A stretch of DNA of 50,106 nt from Rhodocyclaceae bacterium UBA1310 (GTDB lineage: Bacteria; Pseudomonadota; Gammaproteobacteria; Burkholderiales; Rhodocyclaceae): positions 1-50,106 of the forward strand of contig DBTS01000148.1 in the NCBI GenBank assembly GCA_002307175.1. Reading direction: 5' to 3'. Shown here one piece after another: positions 7,976 through 16,550 of this stretch; the first letter of the stretch is position 1, and each line of letters begins with the position of its first letter. The notes beneath the pieces are model-generated. The model was not told the origin of the DNA. It did no database searches and saw nothing but the letters and a program-made list of their open reading frames with translations. Both the position numbers and the translations under genes were made by a program.

Positions 7976-8545
7976 TCAGAACTCTTCCGAGGTTGAAAGA
8001 ACGACCTGCGTCCCATCCTTATAGCCACCAGCCATGGCATACAGGGTAAAGCGGGGACGGGTGCTCGACTGATTGACATTGCCATTTCCCTGTAGCAGCC
8101 CCTGATCAAGCGTGGGTGCTACGCCTTCATAGACGACGAAATAGAAAACCTTGCCGGAGAGATCATCCGCAATCGTCGCTGTAATGGCGTTTGTGGTATT
8201 CCAGTTCGACGCAACACTCACATCCGGAATGGTGCTGTCGTGCCTGATGTAATACCCGGTTCTTCCAGTCACAACCAAGCGAGCATCAGTACTGGAATTG
8301 GCTGCAATCAGGGTTTTGACTGCAGACTCTGCTTCCTTTAAAGCCCCCTCGGCAGCAAACAACGCACGCTGTCGATCACTCCAGCCTGATGCACCCCTTG
8401 CCTCGGTAGTACTCATGAAAAAACCAGCAGCCCCCAGAAGTGACACCAAAATCAACATGATCAGGGCCACAATCAGTGCGGCCCCTCGCTGACCCCTGCG
8501 CAGCAAATACTTACGACGATCAAAGACACTCACACTCGCTTTCAT
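7976..8545 (-). CDS. pilX: Minor pilin PilX
   Basis: A 189-residue prepilin-like protein. The N-terminus has a basic leader and QRG/AALIVALIMLILVSLLG; the residue at mature position 5 is Val rather than Glu, as usual for PilX/GspK-type tip pseudopilins. The SDRQRALFAAEGALKEAE segment after the helix is the conserved PilX region (DRxxAFxAAExAL). Its start overlaps the pilW stop by 4 nt, and the PilY1-slot gene follows 18 nt downstream. In Pseudomonas PilX works with PilV, PilW and PilY1 in the tip complex. Confidence 0.88.
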   Translation of the reverse strand: MKASVSVFDRRKYLLRRGQRGAALIVALIMLILVSLLGAAGFFMSTTEARGASGWSDRQRALFAAEGALKEAESAVKTLIAANSSTDARLVVTGRTGYYIRHDSTIPDVSVASNWNTTNAITATIADDLSGKVFYFVVYEGVAPTLDQGLLQGNGNVNQSSTRPRFTLYAMAGGYKDGTQVVLSTSEEF

Positions 8546-9582
8546 TGCTGATTCCTCAAGGCAACCGAAACCTGCAAGGGTAAATAAACATGCTTGTCGC
8601 TGGGAATTGTCACGCCGGCAAACGTCGTATAAGTACTCGGCACTCCGCTATCTGCAATTTTTTCAGAACGCATCAGCAACTGGATTGTTGCTCCCCGAAC
8701 TTTGGGCCAATCAGTGGATGCCAGGGAAGAAGCAGTCTTGCCCCGCTCGGAGCTGGCAATCACTCCATTACTATCGCTATCCACATCATAGGTAATCTTC
8801 ATGGCATATACGCGTTTGGAAACCAGAACCGGAGCGCCATCCCGGGCACTCATGCGATAGAGACCACCGCTAGCACCCACATACCACCAGACTGAATCAA
8901 GCCGGCCAACCGTAGAGTCCTTCTTGAACACAGCGCCAAGATTTCCATCTACATTCCCCTGCCCCCACACATCCGACAAAACGCCGCCAGTGTGAGCAAG
9001 AGACGTCGTGGTTGAACTGGCTGCTGTCACATCAGTCACCTGGAATTTGGCCCAGGTGATGCAATCCGTTACGACAGCCACATCATGGGCAGCAAACGCA
9101 GTCTTTGGTGTGGTAACAACCAGATTGTCAGCCTGCGTTGTCATATCCTGAGCAAGCTGCGTAAGGGTGCCATTCACGCCTGTAAGAATGACCACACTGG
9201 AATCAGATGGCAGTGCGGCACGCACTGTAGACAATCCATAGAGCGTCGTACTCGTTGCCGGCAGACCGGACCCGGCATCGTAACCAACGACACCACCTGC
9301 ATACTCATTAAAGACAGTCTGATTCATGCGACCATCGATCGGAGTAGAAACCGGCCAGCATCCAAAATCCCCACCCGCACGGAAATCCCTTGCGAGCGCA
9401 TCGAGTGCCACCCGCCCTTCGGCCTGCACATCAGACATTTGCGCAGACAATCCACTCGTCGCACGCTGGCTCGCGAAAAGCGCAAGCGATCCGCCAATGA
9501 CGATCAGCCCCAAGACAAGCGCAATCATCAACTCGATGATTGTGAAACCAGTCTGCCTGCTGTCAGCTGTTGTACATTTCAT
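8542..9582 (-). CDS. pilW: Minor pilin PilW
   Basis: A 346-residue type IV prepilin with the cleavage motif QTG/FTIIE and helix LMIALVLGLIVIGGSLALF, then MSDVQAEGRVALDALARDFRAGGDFGC, the conserved PilW segment after the helix. Length matches the family. The pilW start overlaps the pilV stop by 20 nt and its own stop overlaps pilX by 4 nt, so translation of the cluster is coupled. An AAGG sits 7 nt before the ATG. Product: periplasm-facing inner-membrane pilin incorporated at the pilus tip. Confidence 0.88.
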   Translation of the reverse strand: MKCTTADSRQTGFTIIELMIALVLGLIVIGGSLALFASQRATSGLSAQMSDVQAEGRVALDALARDFRAGGDFGCWPVSTPIDGRMNQTVFNEYAGGVVGYDAGSGLPATSTTLYGLSTVRAALPSDSSVVILTGVNGTLTQLAQDMTTQADNLVVTTPKTAFAAHDVAVVTDCITWAKFQVTDVTAASSTTTSLAHTGGVLSDVWGQGNVDGNLGAVFKKDSTVGRLDSVWWYVGASGGLYRMSARDGAPVLVSKRVYAMKITYDVDSDSNGVIASSERGKTASSLASTDWPKVRGATIQLLMRSEKIADSGVPSTYTTFAGVTIPSDKHVYLPLQVSVALRNQQ

Positions 9583-9997
9583 ATATTGCCTTTACCTGAG
9601 CCCTGCCAGGCGGAGTCCACAAGAGAATGATCTTGCATTGATTTGACGCGCAACTGATATTTGCCTTGCCGTCAGGCAGATTCCTCTGCACCCGGGTAAG
9701 CCAATCTGATGCCCGGCCGGTCACTCCCGTGGCCGCAGTTGTTTCGGTTATGGATGTCCAGGTGGATTTCTCATTTGCCGTGTCAAAAGCTATTGCATCC
9801 AAGGCATCCTGAGCCAAAGTCGACGCAAGGACGGTGTACCGGGAATCAGCATTCAGGCGCACGCCTTCTGTCTGCAACTTCAGGGAGCCGATCAGCCCTA
9901 TCGACAGAATCAGCACAGCGATCAGCACCTCAATCAGTGTCGATCCACGCGCCCGCAACCTGGCTTTAGAGAATGAGGTCTGCTGTGCCGCCCGCAT
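9563..9997 (-). CDS. pilV: Minor pilin PilV
   Basis: A 144-residue prepilin. The leader ends in RARG with the mature sequence beginning STLIEVLIAVLILSIGLIG; Glu is at position 5. LKLQTEGVRLNADSRY and LAQDALDAI are the conserved PilV stretch. The gene starts 32 nt inside the fimT 3' end and ends 20 nt inside pilW, an unusually interleaved arrangement that implies coupled translation. Two cysteines (SCASNQC) near the C-terminus could form a disulfide. Confidence 0.87.
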   Translation of the reverse strand: MRAAQQTSFSKARLRARGSTLIEVLIAVLILSIGLIGSLKLQTEGVRLNADSRYTVLASTLAQDALDAIAFDTANEKSTWTSITETTAATGVTGRASDWLTRVQRNLPDGKANISCASNQCKIILLWTPPGRAQVKAIYEMYNS

Positions 9998-10466
9998 TGA
10001 TAGTCACCTTTTTGGTTACATTACCCGCCACGAACGAATAGGTCTGCGCATCTGTATTACTTGCAATGCCAGTGGGCAAATAAGTAATCGTTAGAGATGT
10101 AGCCGGACTCACACTCGCCCCCTCATACCTGGAAGAGAAGTCTGCCTGCGTCATGCAGTTCAGAACGGTTGTGCCTTGCACAATCATCCATTGCGGGGTG
10201 TTACACCCCTCAACACCAGCAGGTGTGGAGTTGACAACCAAGAGGGTACGACGGCCTGTTTGGGAAGCAATGGCTCGGGCACTTGCCACAGTACGCGCAA
10301 AGCTCTTCGCCGCCATTTCCGCGCGCCCACCCTGAATCTGCTTTGTAAAGTTCGGAATCGCAGCCGCCAGGATGACCGCCAGAATGGCAACCGCCACCAT
10401 GAGTTCAATGAGGGTAAAACCCGCCCTCCAGAACCCCACGACAGATCGATTGATTTTTCTGGGCAT
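9966..10466 (-). CDS. fimT: Minor pilin FimT/FimU (GspH family)
   Basis: A prepilin of 166 residues, first gene of the minor pilin operon. The cleavage motif is RAG/FTLIE followed by LMVAVAILAVILAAAIPNF; a GspH/FimT-like domain follows (ARTVASARAIASQTGRRTLLVV). I start it at 10466 rather than the in-frame ATG at 10496, because AGGAG lies 5 nt before the 10466 ATG and the promoter -10 at 10510-10515 would otherwise leave almost no leader. FimT proteins of some bacteria bind DNA for uptake; whether this one does cannot be seen. Confidence 0.86.
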   Translation of the reverse strand: MPRKINRSVVGFWRAGFTLIELMVAVAILAVILAAAIPNFTKQIQGGRAEMAAKSFARTVASARAIASQTGRRTLLVVNSTPAGVEGCNTPQWMIVQGTTVLNCMTQADFSSRYEGASVSPATSLTITYLPTGIASNTDAQTYSFVAGNVTKKVTINAGGTADLIL

Positions 10467-10509
10467 ATCCACTCCTGCCAGCAATTGAATTAGCATGCTT
10501 TTCGCACCA

Positions 10510-10537
10510 ATTATTCAACAGCGCGCCGTCTTGTCAA
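10510..10537 (-). promoter_or_regulatory. Sigma-70 promoter of the minor pilin operon
   Basis: On the minus strand, a perfect -35 TTGACA (10537-10532) and a -10 AATAAT (10515-10510, five of six consensus bases) are separated by 16 bp. The predicted start is near 10503, about 37 nt before the fimT ATG. It is the best promoter match I see in the window. Confidence 0.7.
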
Positions 10538-10560
10538 AATGACATTTGTTTACAAAAAAT

Positions 10561-10674
10561 CGCCATTCGCATAATGGCGCAATCTTGTCAAGATTTGCAA
10601 AACTTTTCTGACAAGTGCATTGATCAGAGCAACGCACGGCAATTCGCACTAAGAAAGTGTGATTTTTTCACACT
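10561..10674. promoter_or_regulatory. Cluster of inverted repeats upstream of the minor pilin promoter
   Basis: This is the core of the 430-bp non-coding stretch 10497-10922. It has three symmetric elements: CGCCATT 10561-10567 with AATGGCG 10573-10579; ATCTTG-T-CAAGAT at 10582-10594; and AGTGTGA 10656-10662 with TCACACT 10668-10674. The heptamer CTTGTCA occurs at 10530-10536 and 10584-10590 and inverted at 10609-10615, one copy overlapping the -35 box. These look like operator sites for one or more regulators of pilus expression. The regulators are unknown. Confidence 0.4.
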
Positions 10675-10872
10675 CTGACACACATTGTAATCGAATACCC
10701 TCCTTGTGGGATGCTTTACAAAAAGTTATTGATAGCAAGAATCCCACCCAAAAATTCACTTGGGATTACGCTGAATATTTGTTTGAGCAACAAACATTTG
10801 CTTCGTGACTCATGATTGCCGTGCGAATTTCATGGGTATTAACCGCACCATGAGGCCGGAAAATTCACGCTT

Positions 10873-10906
10873 CTAAAAAAAACCGCCTTGCGGCGGTTTT
10901 TTTGAT
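10873..10906 (-). terminator. Intrinsic terminator of ffh (bidirectional)
   Basis: AACCGCC 10881-10887 and GGCGGTT 10892-10898 flank a 4-nt loop. An A-run precedes it and a T-run follows it on the plus strand, so it gives a U-tract in either direction. It lies just past the ffh stop codon and fits termination of ffh. Confidence 0.8.
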
Positions 10907-10922
10907 TTTCGGCAAAGGCAGA

Positions 10923-12284
10923 TCAACGCCCTGGCATCATCCCTTTGAGCCCGCCAAGACCGCGCATGAGTTTCCCCAGCCCGCCCTTGGAGAGTTGCTT
11001 CATCATCTTCTGCATCTGTTCAAACTGATTGAGCAGGCGATTGACTTCCTGCACCTGAACCCCGGCCCCTGTAGCGATGCGCCGCTTGCGGCTGGCCTTG
11101 ATCAGATCGGGATTGGAGCGCTCGGAGGGGGTCATGGAATTGATGATGCCTTCGATGCGGGCGATCGACTTTTCATGTTCCTGCCCCTGCATCTGGGCAG
11201 CAGCCTGCGCGAACTGTGCCGGCATTTTGTCAAGCATGCTGGAAAAACCGCCCATCTTGCGCATCTGGCCGATCTGATCCTTGAAATCATTCAGATCAAA
11301 GCCCTTGCCCTTGCGCAGCTTGTTGGCAAGGTCAAGCGCAGCCTTTTCATCAACGGCGGAGCGGGCCTCTTCAACCAGCGAGAGGATATCCCCCATCCCA
11401 AGGATGCGGCTGGCCATGCGATCCGGATGAAATTCATCGAGCCCGGTAAGCTTTTCCCCGACACCAGCGAACTTGATCGGTGCGCCAGTGACATGCCGCA
11501 CAGAGAGTGCGGCACCACCGCGTGAATCACCATCGAGCTTGGTGAGCACCACGCCGGTCAGCGGCAGCGCCTCGCCAAAGGCACGCGCCGTATTGACGGC
11601 ATCCTGCCCGAGCATGGCATCCACCACAAAGAGGGTCTCGATGGGTTTCACAGCAGCATGCAGCTGCTTGATTTCAGCCATCATCTGCTCGTCGATCGCG
11701 AGCCGGCCGGCAGTATCCACCAACAAAACATCAAAATAGTGGCGCTTGGCGTAATCAATGGCAGCCAGCGCAATATCCACCGGTTTCTGCTCGACTGTTG
11801 ACGGGAAGAACTCAGCCCCGGCCTGCCCTGCCACTGTTTGCAACTGCGCAATGGCGGCCGGGCGGTAGACGTCGCAGGACACCGTCAAAACTTTCTTGCG
11901 CTGCTTCTCTTTAAGATATTTGGCAAGTTTGCCGACGGTGGTGGTCTTCCCCGCCCCCTGCAAACCGGCCATCAGTATGACAGCAGGCGGCTGGGTGGCC
12001 AGATTCAGACCGGCCTGAGCCCCGCCCATGATGTCAGCCAGCTGTTGCTGAACAATACCTACGAGCGCCTGCCCAGGAGTCAGCGAGCCGATCACTTCCT
12101 GCCCAAGTGCGCGTTCCTTGATCCGGGCGATCAGATCCTTGACCACAGGCAAGGCTACATCCGCCTCCAGCAAGGCCATGCGCACTTCACGCAGCATGTC
12201 GGCAATATTGTCTTCCGTCAGGCGGGCCTGACCACGAAGCGTTTTTACGACCTGCGCCAGGCGGCCAGTCAAATTATCCAGCAT
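10923..12284 (-). CDS. ffh: Signal recognition particle protein Ffh
   Basis: A 453-residue SRP54-type GTPase. The N domain occupies residues 1-95. The G domain has G1 GLQGAGKT (107-114), DTAGR (190-194) and TKLDGD (248-253), plus the GVGEKLTGLDEFHP motif. The methionine-rich M domain ends in GLGKLMRGLGGLKGMMPGR and binds 4.5S RNA and signal sequences. Ffh targets nascent membrane proteins to FtsY and the Sec translocon. It is transcribed divergently from the ypjD-like gene with 74 bp between the start codons, a common betaproteobacterial arrangement. Confidence 0.97.
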   Translation of the reverse strand: MLDNLTGRLAQVVKTLRGQARLTEDNIADMLREVRMALLEADVALPVVKDLIARIKERALGQEVIGSLTPGQALVGIVQQQLADIMGGAQAGLNLATQPPAVILMAGLQGAGKTTTVGKLAKYLKEKQRKKVLTVSCDVYRPAAIAQLQTVAGQAGAEFFPSTVEQKPVDIALAAIDYAKRHYFDVLLVDTAGRLAIDEQMMAEIKQLHAAVKPIETLFVVDAMLGQDAVNTARAFGEALPLTGVVLTKLDGDSRGGAALSVRHVTGAPIKFAGVGEKLTGLDEFHPDRMASRILGMGDILSLVEEARSAVDEKAALDLANKLRKGKGFDLNDFKDQIGQMRKMGGFSSMLDKMPAQFAQAAAQMQGQEHEKSIARIEGIINSMTPSERSNPDLIKASRKRRIATGAGVQVQEVNRLLNQFEQMQKMMKQLSKGGLGKLMRGLGGLKGMMPGR

Positions 12285-12358
12285 GGGCTATTCCAACTTA
12301 AATGACGGACAATGGGCGGAATCGCCACACTGGCCAGATTGAGCGTTAAACTGCAAGT

Positions 12359-13156
12359 ATGCTTGATATTCTACTGCAACTCCTCCCCGCCGCACTCTAC
12401 GCCATTCTAGGCGTAACCTGTTGGCGCAACCCGAACAGCCGCCCGAAGCTGATTCTGGCGCTGCTGGGGCTGGCTCTAGTCGCCCACGGTTGGGTGCTAC
12501 GGGAAACCATGTTCGGTGCCGGTAGCCTGCATTTCGGATTCAGCGTGGCTTTATCGCTCACGCTATGGCTGGCCATGCTGATCTACTGCCTGGAAAGCAT
12601 GCTGACACCATTACAGAGCCTGCTCAAGCGCGCCGCACCGATAGCGGCTATTGCGAGCATTCTGCCGATACTTCTGCCCGGGCACCCGCAAACCTTCGGT
12701 TTTCCCGCCTGGGCATTCCGTGCTCACATCACGGTTGCAATGCTGGCCTACAGCCTGGCCACCCTGGCTGTTTTTCACGCCATTCTCCTCGCTACTGCGG
12801 AACATAATCTGCATCGCGCCAAACTCGGCAAGGATTTCGACCTGCCGCCGTTGCTCGTGCTCGACAACCTGCTGTTCCGACTGATTCAGGCAGCTTTTGT
12901 CTTTCTGACGTTGACAGTGGGCTCGGGCTTGTTTTTTTCCGAGGAAATCTTTGGCAAGCCACTGACCCTGACCCACAAGTCAATCTTCGGGGTGGCCTCC
13001 TGGGTACTGTTCGCTCTACTGCTGGGAGGGCGGAAATTCCTTGGCTGGCGCGGAAAGACAGCAACCCGCTGGCTTTTGGCCGGCTTCGCCAGCCTGCTGC
13101 TGGCGTATGCCGGCACCCGCTTTGTGCTTGAAATCATTTTGGGCAGAACGGTTTGA
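12359..13156 (+). CDS. Cytochrome c assembly family membrane protein (YpjD/CcsA-like)
   Basis: A 265-residue polytopic protein with about eight hydrophobic segments. It carries the cytochrome C assembly (CcsA/CcmC) domain: FRAHITVAMLAYSLATLAVFHA supplies a conserved membrane His, and LTHKSIFGVASWVLFALLL a second His. E. coli YpjD next to ffh is the closest named relative and its function is not settled; haem handling is inferred from the domain. The ATG is close to a TTAAAC element and no good Shine-Dalgarno sequence is visible. A 360-bp non-coding stretch follows. Confidence 0.8.
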   Translation: MLDILLQLLPAALYAILGVTCWRNPNSRPKLILALLGLALVAHGWVLRETMFGAGSLHFGFSVALSLTLWLAMLIYCLESMLTPLQSLLKRAAPIAAIASILPILLPGHPQTFGFPAWAFRAHITVAMLAYSLATLAVFHAILLATAEHNLHRAKLGKDFDLPPLLVLDNLLFRLIQAAFVFLTLTVGSGLFFSEEIFGKPLTLTHKSIFGVASWVLFALLLGGRKFLGWRGKTATRWLLAGFASLLLAYAGTRFVLEIILGRTV

Positions 13157-13312
13157 CGGAACCTCCCTTAGAACCCCACTGCCGGCAAAAACAAGCCGAA
13201 AAAACAACGTCAAATAGCAAATTTTAATCAAAACAGACAATCAACCAGGATTCCCCCATTAACCTTGGCCGACATTTGCCGCTAATGCCTTGACCAGATC
13301 CCGAAATGCCCA

Positions 13313-13343
13313 TTCGGCTGCATAAGACGTACGAACAGCCGAA
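13313..13343. repeat. Inverted repeat in the ypjD-pilB intergenic region
   Basis: The non-coding stretch 13157-13516 holds an 8-bp perfect inverted repeat, TTCGGCTG 13313-13320 and CAGCCGAA 13336-13343, with a 15-nt spacer. There is no T-tract, so it is not a clear terminator. Apart from this and the promoter at 13433-13461, I see no gene or RNA in the stretch. Confidence 0.4.
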
Positions 13344-13432
13344 AGAAAATTCGTGATTTTGGGAAAGCCTTGATAATGCAAGCCGATTCATTCCGGGTTC
13401 GGCCCAAAGTCTTATCACATCCGACTATCGGT

Positions 13433-13461
13433 GTGAAAAACGACGCACTTGGGGTTAGAAT
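13433..13461 (+). promoter_or_regulatory. Putative sigma-70 promoter of pilBCD
   Basis: GTGAAA at 13433-13438 and TAGAAT at 13456-13461 with a 17-bp spacer. The -10 matches five of six bases, the -35 four of six. It would start transcription about 50 nt before the pilB ATG. Confidence 0.4.
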
Positions 13462-13516
13462 TCAATTGAAGCTGTGTCGGTAAGCTATTGAAAGTCCAGC
13501 ATACATTACTTTTCGA

Positions 13517-15229
13517 ATGGCCTCTGTTCAACAACCCGTCCTTAGCGGTCTGGCCCGCGCCCTGGTACAGCACGATCGGATAAAAGAAGCCGACGCGCTC
13601 GCTTGCGCCAAAGAAACCGAAAAACCCGGCGGTTTTGTCGCCGAACTGGTTTCCCGCAGCATCATGCGTGCCAGCGAAATAGCCGATTTCTGCTCCACCA
13701 CTTTTGGGTGCCCCTGGCTGGATCTGCAGTCTTTTGATGAGTCCTATATCGTCAAGGACGCCATCGACGCCAAGCTGATGGTCAAGCACCATGTAGTAGG
13801 CCTCAACAAGCGTGGCAACCGCATCACCGTGGCGCTGGCAGACCCGACCAATCTGCGGGCTCTGGATGAAATCCGTTTCCAGACCGGGCTGGCTGTTGAC
13901 CCGGTGGTGGTGGAGGTCGACAAGCTCATCCAGTTGCTGGGTAAACTGAACGAATCGGTTTCCTCGGCGCTCAGCAGCCTGACCACGCCCGATGAATTTG
14001 ATATGGAGGGCCTCTCGGAAGCGGCCCCCGACGAAGATATTCCGGCAGACACCGGCGATGTGGATGACGCTCCGGTGGTGCGCTTCATCCAGAAGGTGCT
14101 GGTAGACGCCATTAATGAAGGGGCCTCCGATATCCACTTCGAGCCCTACGAAAAGTATTACCGCATCCGCTTCCGGACGGACGGGATTCTGCGTGAGATC
14201 GCACAGCCACCGCTGGCGCTGAAGGAAAAAATCGCCGCGCGTATCAAGGTGATCTCGCGTCTGGACATTTCCGAAAAGCGCGTGCCGCAAGACGGCCGCA
14301 TGAAACTCTCGCTCAGCAAGAACAAGGCGATCGACTTCCGCGTCTCGACCCTGCCGACACTGCATGGCGAGAAGATCGTGATGCGTATTCTTGACCCCAC
14401 CAGTGCCATGCTGGGGGTGGATGCGCTGGGCTATGAGCCCGAACAGAAGGCAGCTCTGCTGGACGCCGTGCAGCGTCCCTACGGCATGGTGTTGGTGACG
14501 GGCCCGACGGGTAGCGGTAAAACCGTGTCGCTGTACACCTGTCTGAATATTCTGAACAAAGCTGGCGTCAATATCTCGACGGCAGAAGACCCTGCGGAAA
14601 TCAACCTGCCTGGGATCAATCAGGTCACCATGAACGACAAGGCGGGCCTGAACTTTGCCGTCTCGCTGAAAGCCTTCCTGCGTCAAGATCCGGATGTGAT
14701 CATGGTGGGGGAAATTCGCGATCTGGAAACTGCCGAAATTTCGATCAAGGCAGCGCAAACTGGCCATATGGTGCTGTCAACCCTGCACACAAATGACGCC
14801 CCGACTACGCTGGAGCGTCTCAAGAACATGGGTGTGGCTCCGTTCAATATCGCCTCCAGCGTGATCATGATTACGGCACAACGTCTGGCCCGGCGTTTGT
14901 GCACATGCAAGAAACCGATCGACGTACCGATGGAAGCTCTCGTTCAGGCTGGCTTCACGGAGGCGGATCTGGATGGCAGTTGGCAGCCTTACGGCCCGGT
15001 TGGGTGTGAGCGCTGCAAGGGTTCCGGGTACAAGGGCCGGGTAGGCATCTATCAGGTGATGCCCATCACGGAAGAACTCCAGCGCATCATCATGACTGGT
15101 GGGAACTCAATGGATATTGCCGCTCAGGCCCAGATTGAGGGTGTCATGGATCTGCGGCAGTCCGGATTGCTGAAGGTCAAGCAGGGCATGACCTCATTGA
15201 CCGAAGTCTTGGCCTCCACCAACGAATAA
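13517..15229 (+). CDS. pilB: Type IV pilus assembly ATPase PilB
   Basis: A 570-residue GspE/PilB-family hexameric ATPase that powers pilus extension at the inner membrane. The N-terminal MshEN-type domain spans roughly residues 1-145. The Walker A is GPTGSGKT (329-336), the Asp-box region is around TAEDPAEI, Walker B is DPDVIMVGEIRD (391-402), and the His-box is GHMVLSTLHTNDAP. The zinc-binding tetracysteine is C462, C464, C497 and C500. First gene of pilB-pilC-pilD; pilC follows after 16 bp. All catalytic residues I can check are present. Confidence 0.97.
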   Translation: MASVQQPVLSGLARALVQHDRIKEADALACAKETEKPGGFVAELVSRSIMRASEIADFCSTTFGCPWLDLQSFDESYIVKDAIDAKLMVKHHVVGLNKRGNRITVALADPTNLRALDEIRFQTGLAVDPVVVEVDKLIQLLGKLNESVSSALSSLTTPDEFDMEGLSEAAPDEDIPADTGDVDDAPVVRFIQKVLVDAINEGASDIHFEPYEKYYRIRFRTDGILREIAQPPLALKEKIAARIKVISRLDISEKRVPQDGRMKLSLSKNKAIDFRVSTLPTLHGEKIVMRILDPTSAMLGVDALGYEPEQKAALLDAVQRPYGMVLVTGPTGSGKTVSLYTCLNILNKAGVNISTAEDPAEINLPGINQVTMNDKAGLNFAVSLKAFLRQDPDVIMVGEIRDLETAEISIKAAQTGHMVLSTLHTNDAPTTLERLKNMGVAPFNIASSVIMITAQRLARRLCTCKKPIDVPMEALVQAGFTEADLDGSWQPYGPVGCERCKGSGYKGRVGIYQVMPITEELQRIIMTGGNSMDIAAQAQIEGVMDLRQSGLLKVKQGMTSLTEVLASTNE

Positions 15230-15245
15230 CTAGCGAGAAAACGAT

Positions 15246-16478
15246 ATGGCAACAGCGACCCGTTCAATCCCTCGGCGTGGTGAAATCAAGGAATCCGTCT
15301 TTTCCTGGGAAGGCAAGGACAAATCCGGCAAGATCATCCGTGGCGAAATGCGTGCTCACACAGAGAATGTGGTGCAGGCCACCCTGCGCCGCCAGGGAAT
15401 TTCGGTACGCAAGATCAAGAAGCGCTCGTTCGGCAGTGGCTCCAAGGTCAAGGACAAGGACATCGCACTGTTTACCCGCCAGCTCGCCACCATGATGCGT
15501 GCCGGCGTACCGCTGCTGCAATCCTTCGATATCGCCATCAAGGGTACCAGCAACCCTTCGCTGGGGCGCCTGCTCAACGACATCCGTGGTGATGTGGAAA
15601 CCGGTACCAGTCTCTCGAACGCCCTGCGCAAGTATCCGGTGTATTTTGATGCCCTGTACTGCAACCTGGTGGCAGCTGGCGAACAATCCGGCGCCCTGGA
15701 AAACCTGCTCGACCGTATCGCCATCTATAAGGAAAAGATGCTGGCGATCAAGAGCAAGATCAAGGCAGCCCTGTTCTACCCGATCTCCGTGCTGGTGGTA
15801 GCCGGTGGTGTGACGGCGGTCATGATGATGTTCGTGATCCCGGAATTCAAAAAGGTGTTTACAAGCTTCGGCGCCGACCTGCCCGGACCGACACTGGTCG
15901 TGATCGGCCTGTCCGACTTCTTTGTGGAGCACTGGCTCATCCTGTTTGGCGGGCTGTTCGCAATCGTTGTCGGGACCATCAACGCCTACAAACGCTCGCC
16001 GGCAATGCAGGTCTGGCTGGACCGCGTAAGTCTGCAGATCCCGGTAATGGGTGACATTCTGCGCAAGGCCACGATTGCCCGCTGGACGCGTACCCTCTCG
16101 ACGATGTTCGCCGCTGGTGTTCCGCTGGTGGAGGCACTGGACTCGGTGGCTGGTGCTGCCGGTAACATCATCTACAAGAATGCAACAAAAACCATTCAGA
16201 ATGAGGTCGCAACCGGTACCAGCCTGACGATTGCCATGCAGGGGGTGCAGGTTTTCCCGGCAATGGTGGTGCAGATGGTCTCGATCGGCGAAGAATCCGG
16301 TCAGCTCGATGGCATGTGCGGCAAGGTTGCGGACTTTTTCGAACGCGAAGTGGATGACATGGTGGCAGGTCTGTCACAATTGCTGGAACCTATCATCATC
16401 GTATTCCTCGGCACGCTCATCGGTGGCATGGTCGTGGCCATGTACCTGCCAATTTTCAAGCTGGGCCAAGTGGTCTGA
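15246..16478 (+). CDS. pilC: Type IV pilus inner-membrane platform protein PilC
   Basis: A 410-residue GspF/PilC protein. Two homologous T2SSF domains are visible: one beginning at FTRQLATMMRAGVPLLQSFDI and one at WTRTLSTMFAAGVPLVEALD. Each is followed by the conserved GE(Q/E)SG motif (AGEQSGALENLL, IGEESGQLDGM). Hydrophobic helices occur near residues 175-200, 215-240 and at the C-terminus. PilC links the PilB motor to pilin assembly in the inner membrane. It is 16 bp downstream of pilB; a hairpin with a T-tract lies between its stop and pilD. Confidence 0.96.
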   Translation: MATATRSIPRRGEIKESVFSWEGKDKSGKIIRGEMRAHTENVVQATLRRQGISVRKIKKRSFGSGSKVKDKDIALFTRQLATMMRAGVPLLQSFDIAIKGTSNPSLGRLLNDIRGDVETGTSLSNALRKYPVYFDALYCNLVAAGEQSGALENLLDRIAIYKEKMLAIKSKIKAALFYPISVLVVAGGVTAVMMMFVIPEFKKVFTSFGADLPGPTLVVIGLSDFFVEHWLILFGGLFAIVVGTINAYKRSPAMQVWLDRVSLQIPVMGDILRKATIARWTRTLSTMFAAGVPLVEALDSVAGAAGNIIYKNATKTIQNEVATGTSLTIAMQGVQVFPAMVVQMVSIGEESGQLDGMCGKVADFFEREVDDMVAGLSQLLEPIIIVFLGTLIGGMVVAMYLPIFKLGQVV

Positions 16479-16497
16479 CAAGACCCCATCCGAAACC

Positions 16498-16531
16498 GGC
16501 CCGCAAGCTGTCAGAGGCTGCGGGCCTTTTT
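16498..16531 (+). terminator. Hairpin with T-tract between pilC and pilD
   Basis: GGCCCGCA 16498-16505 pairs perfectly with TGCGGGCC 16519-16526 across a 13-nt loop, followed by five T. This is the form of an intrinsic terminator and lies inside the pilBCD cluster, 20 bp before the pilD ATG. It could lower pilD expression relative to pilBC. Confidence 0.6.
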
Positions 16532-16550
16532 GCGTAATGACAATTCAACC

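Noticed and set aside
10656..10674. CRP/Vfr binding site
   Set aside because: TGTGA and TCACA are separated by 5 bp rather than the required 6, and the site is about 120 bp upstream of the -35; kept only as an unnamed inverted repeat.
13415..14767. 450-codon frame antisense to pilB
   Set aside because: Shadow of pilB; spans the promoter and has no domain or ribosome site.
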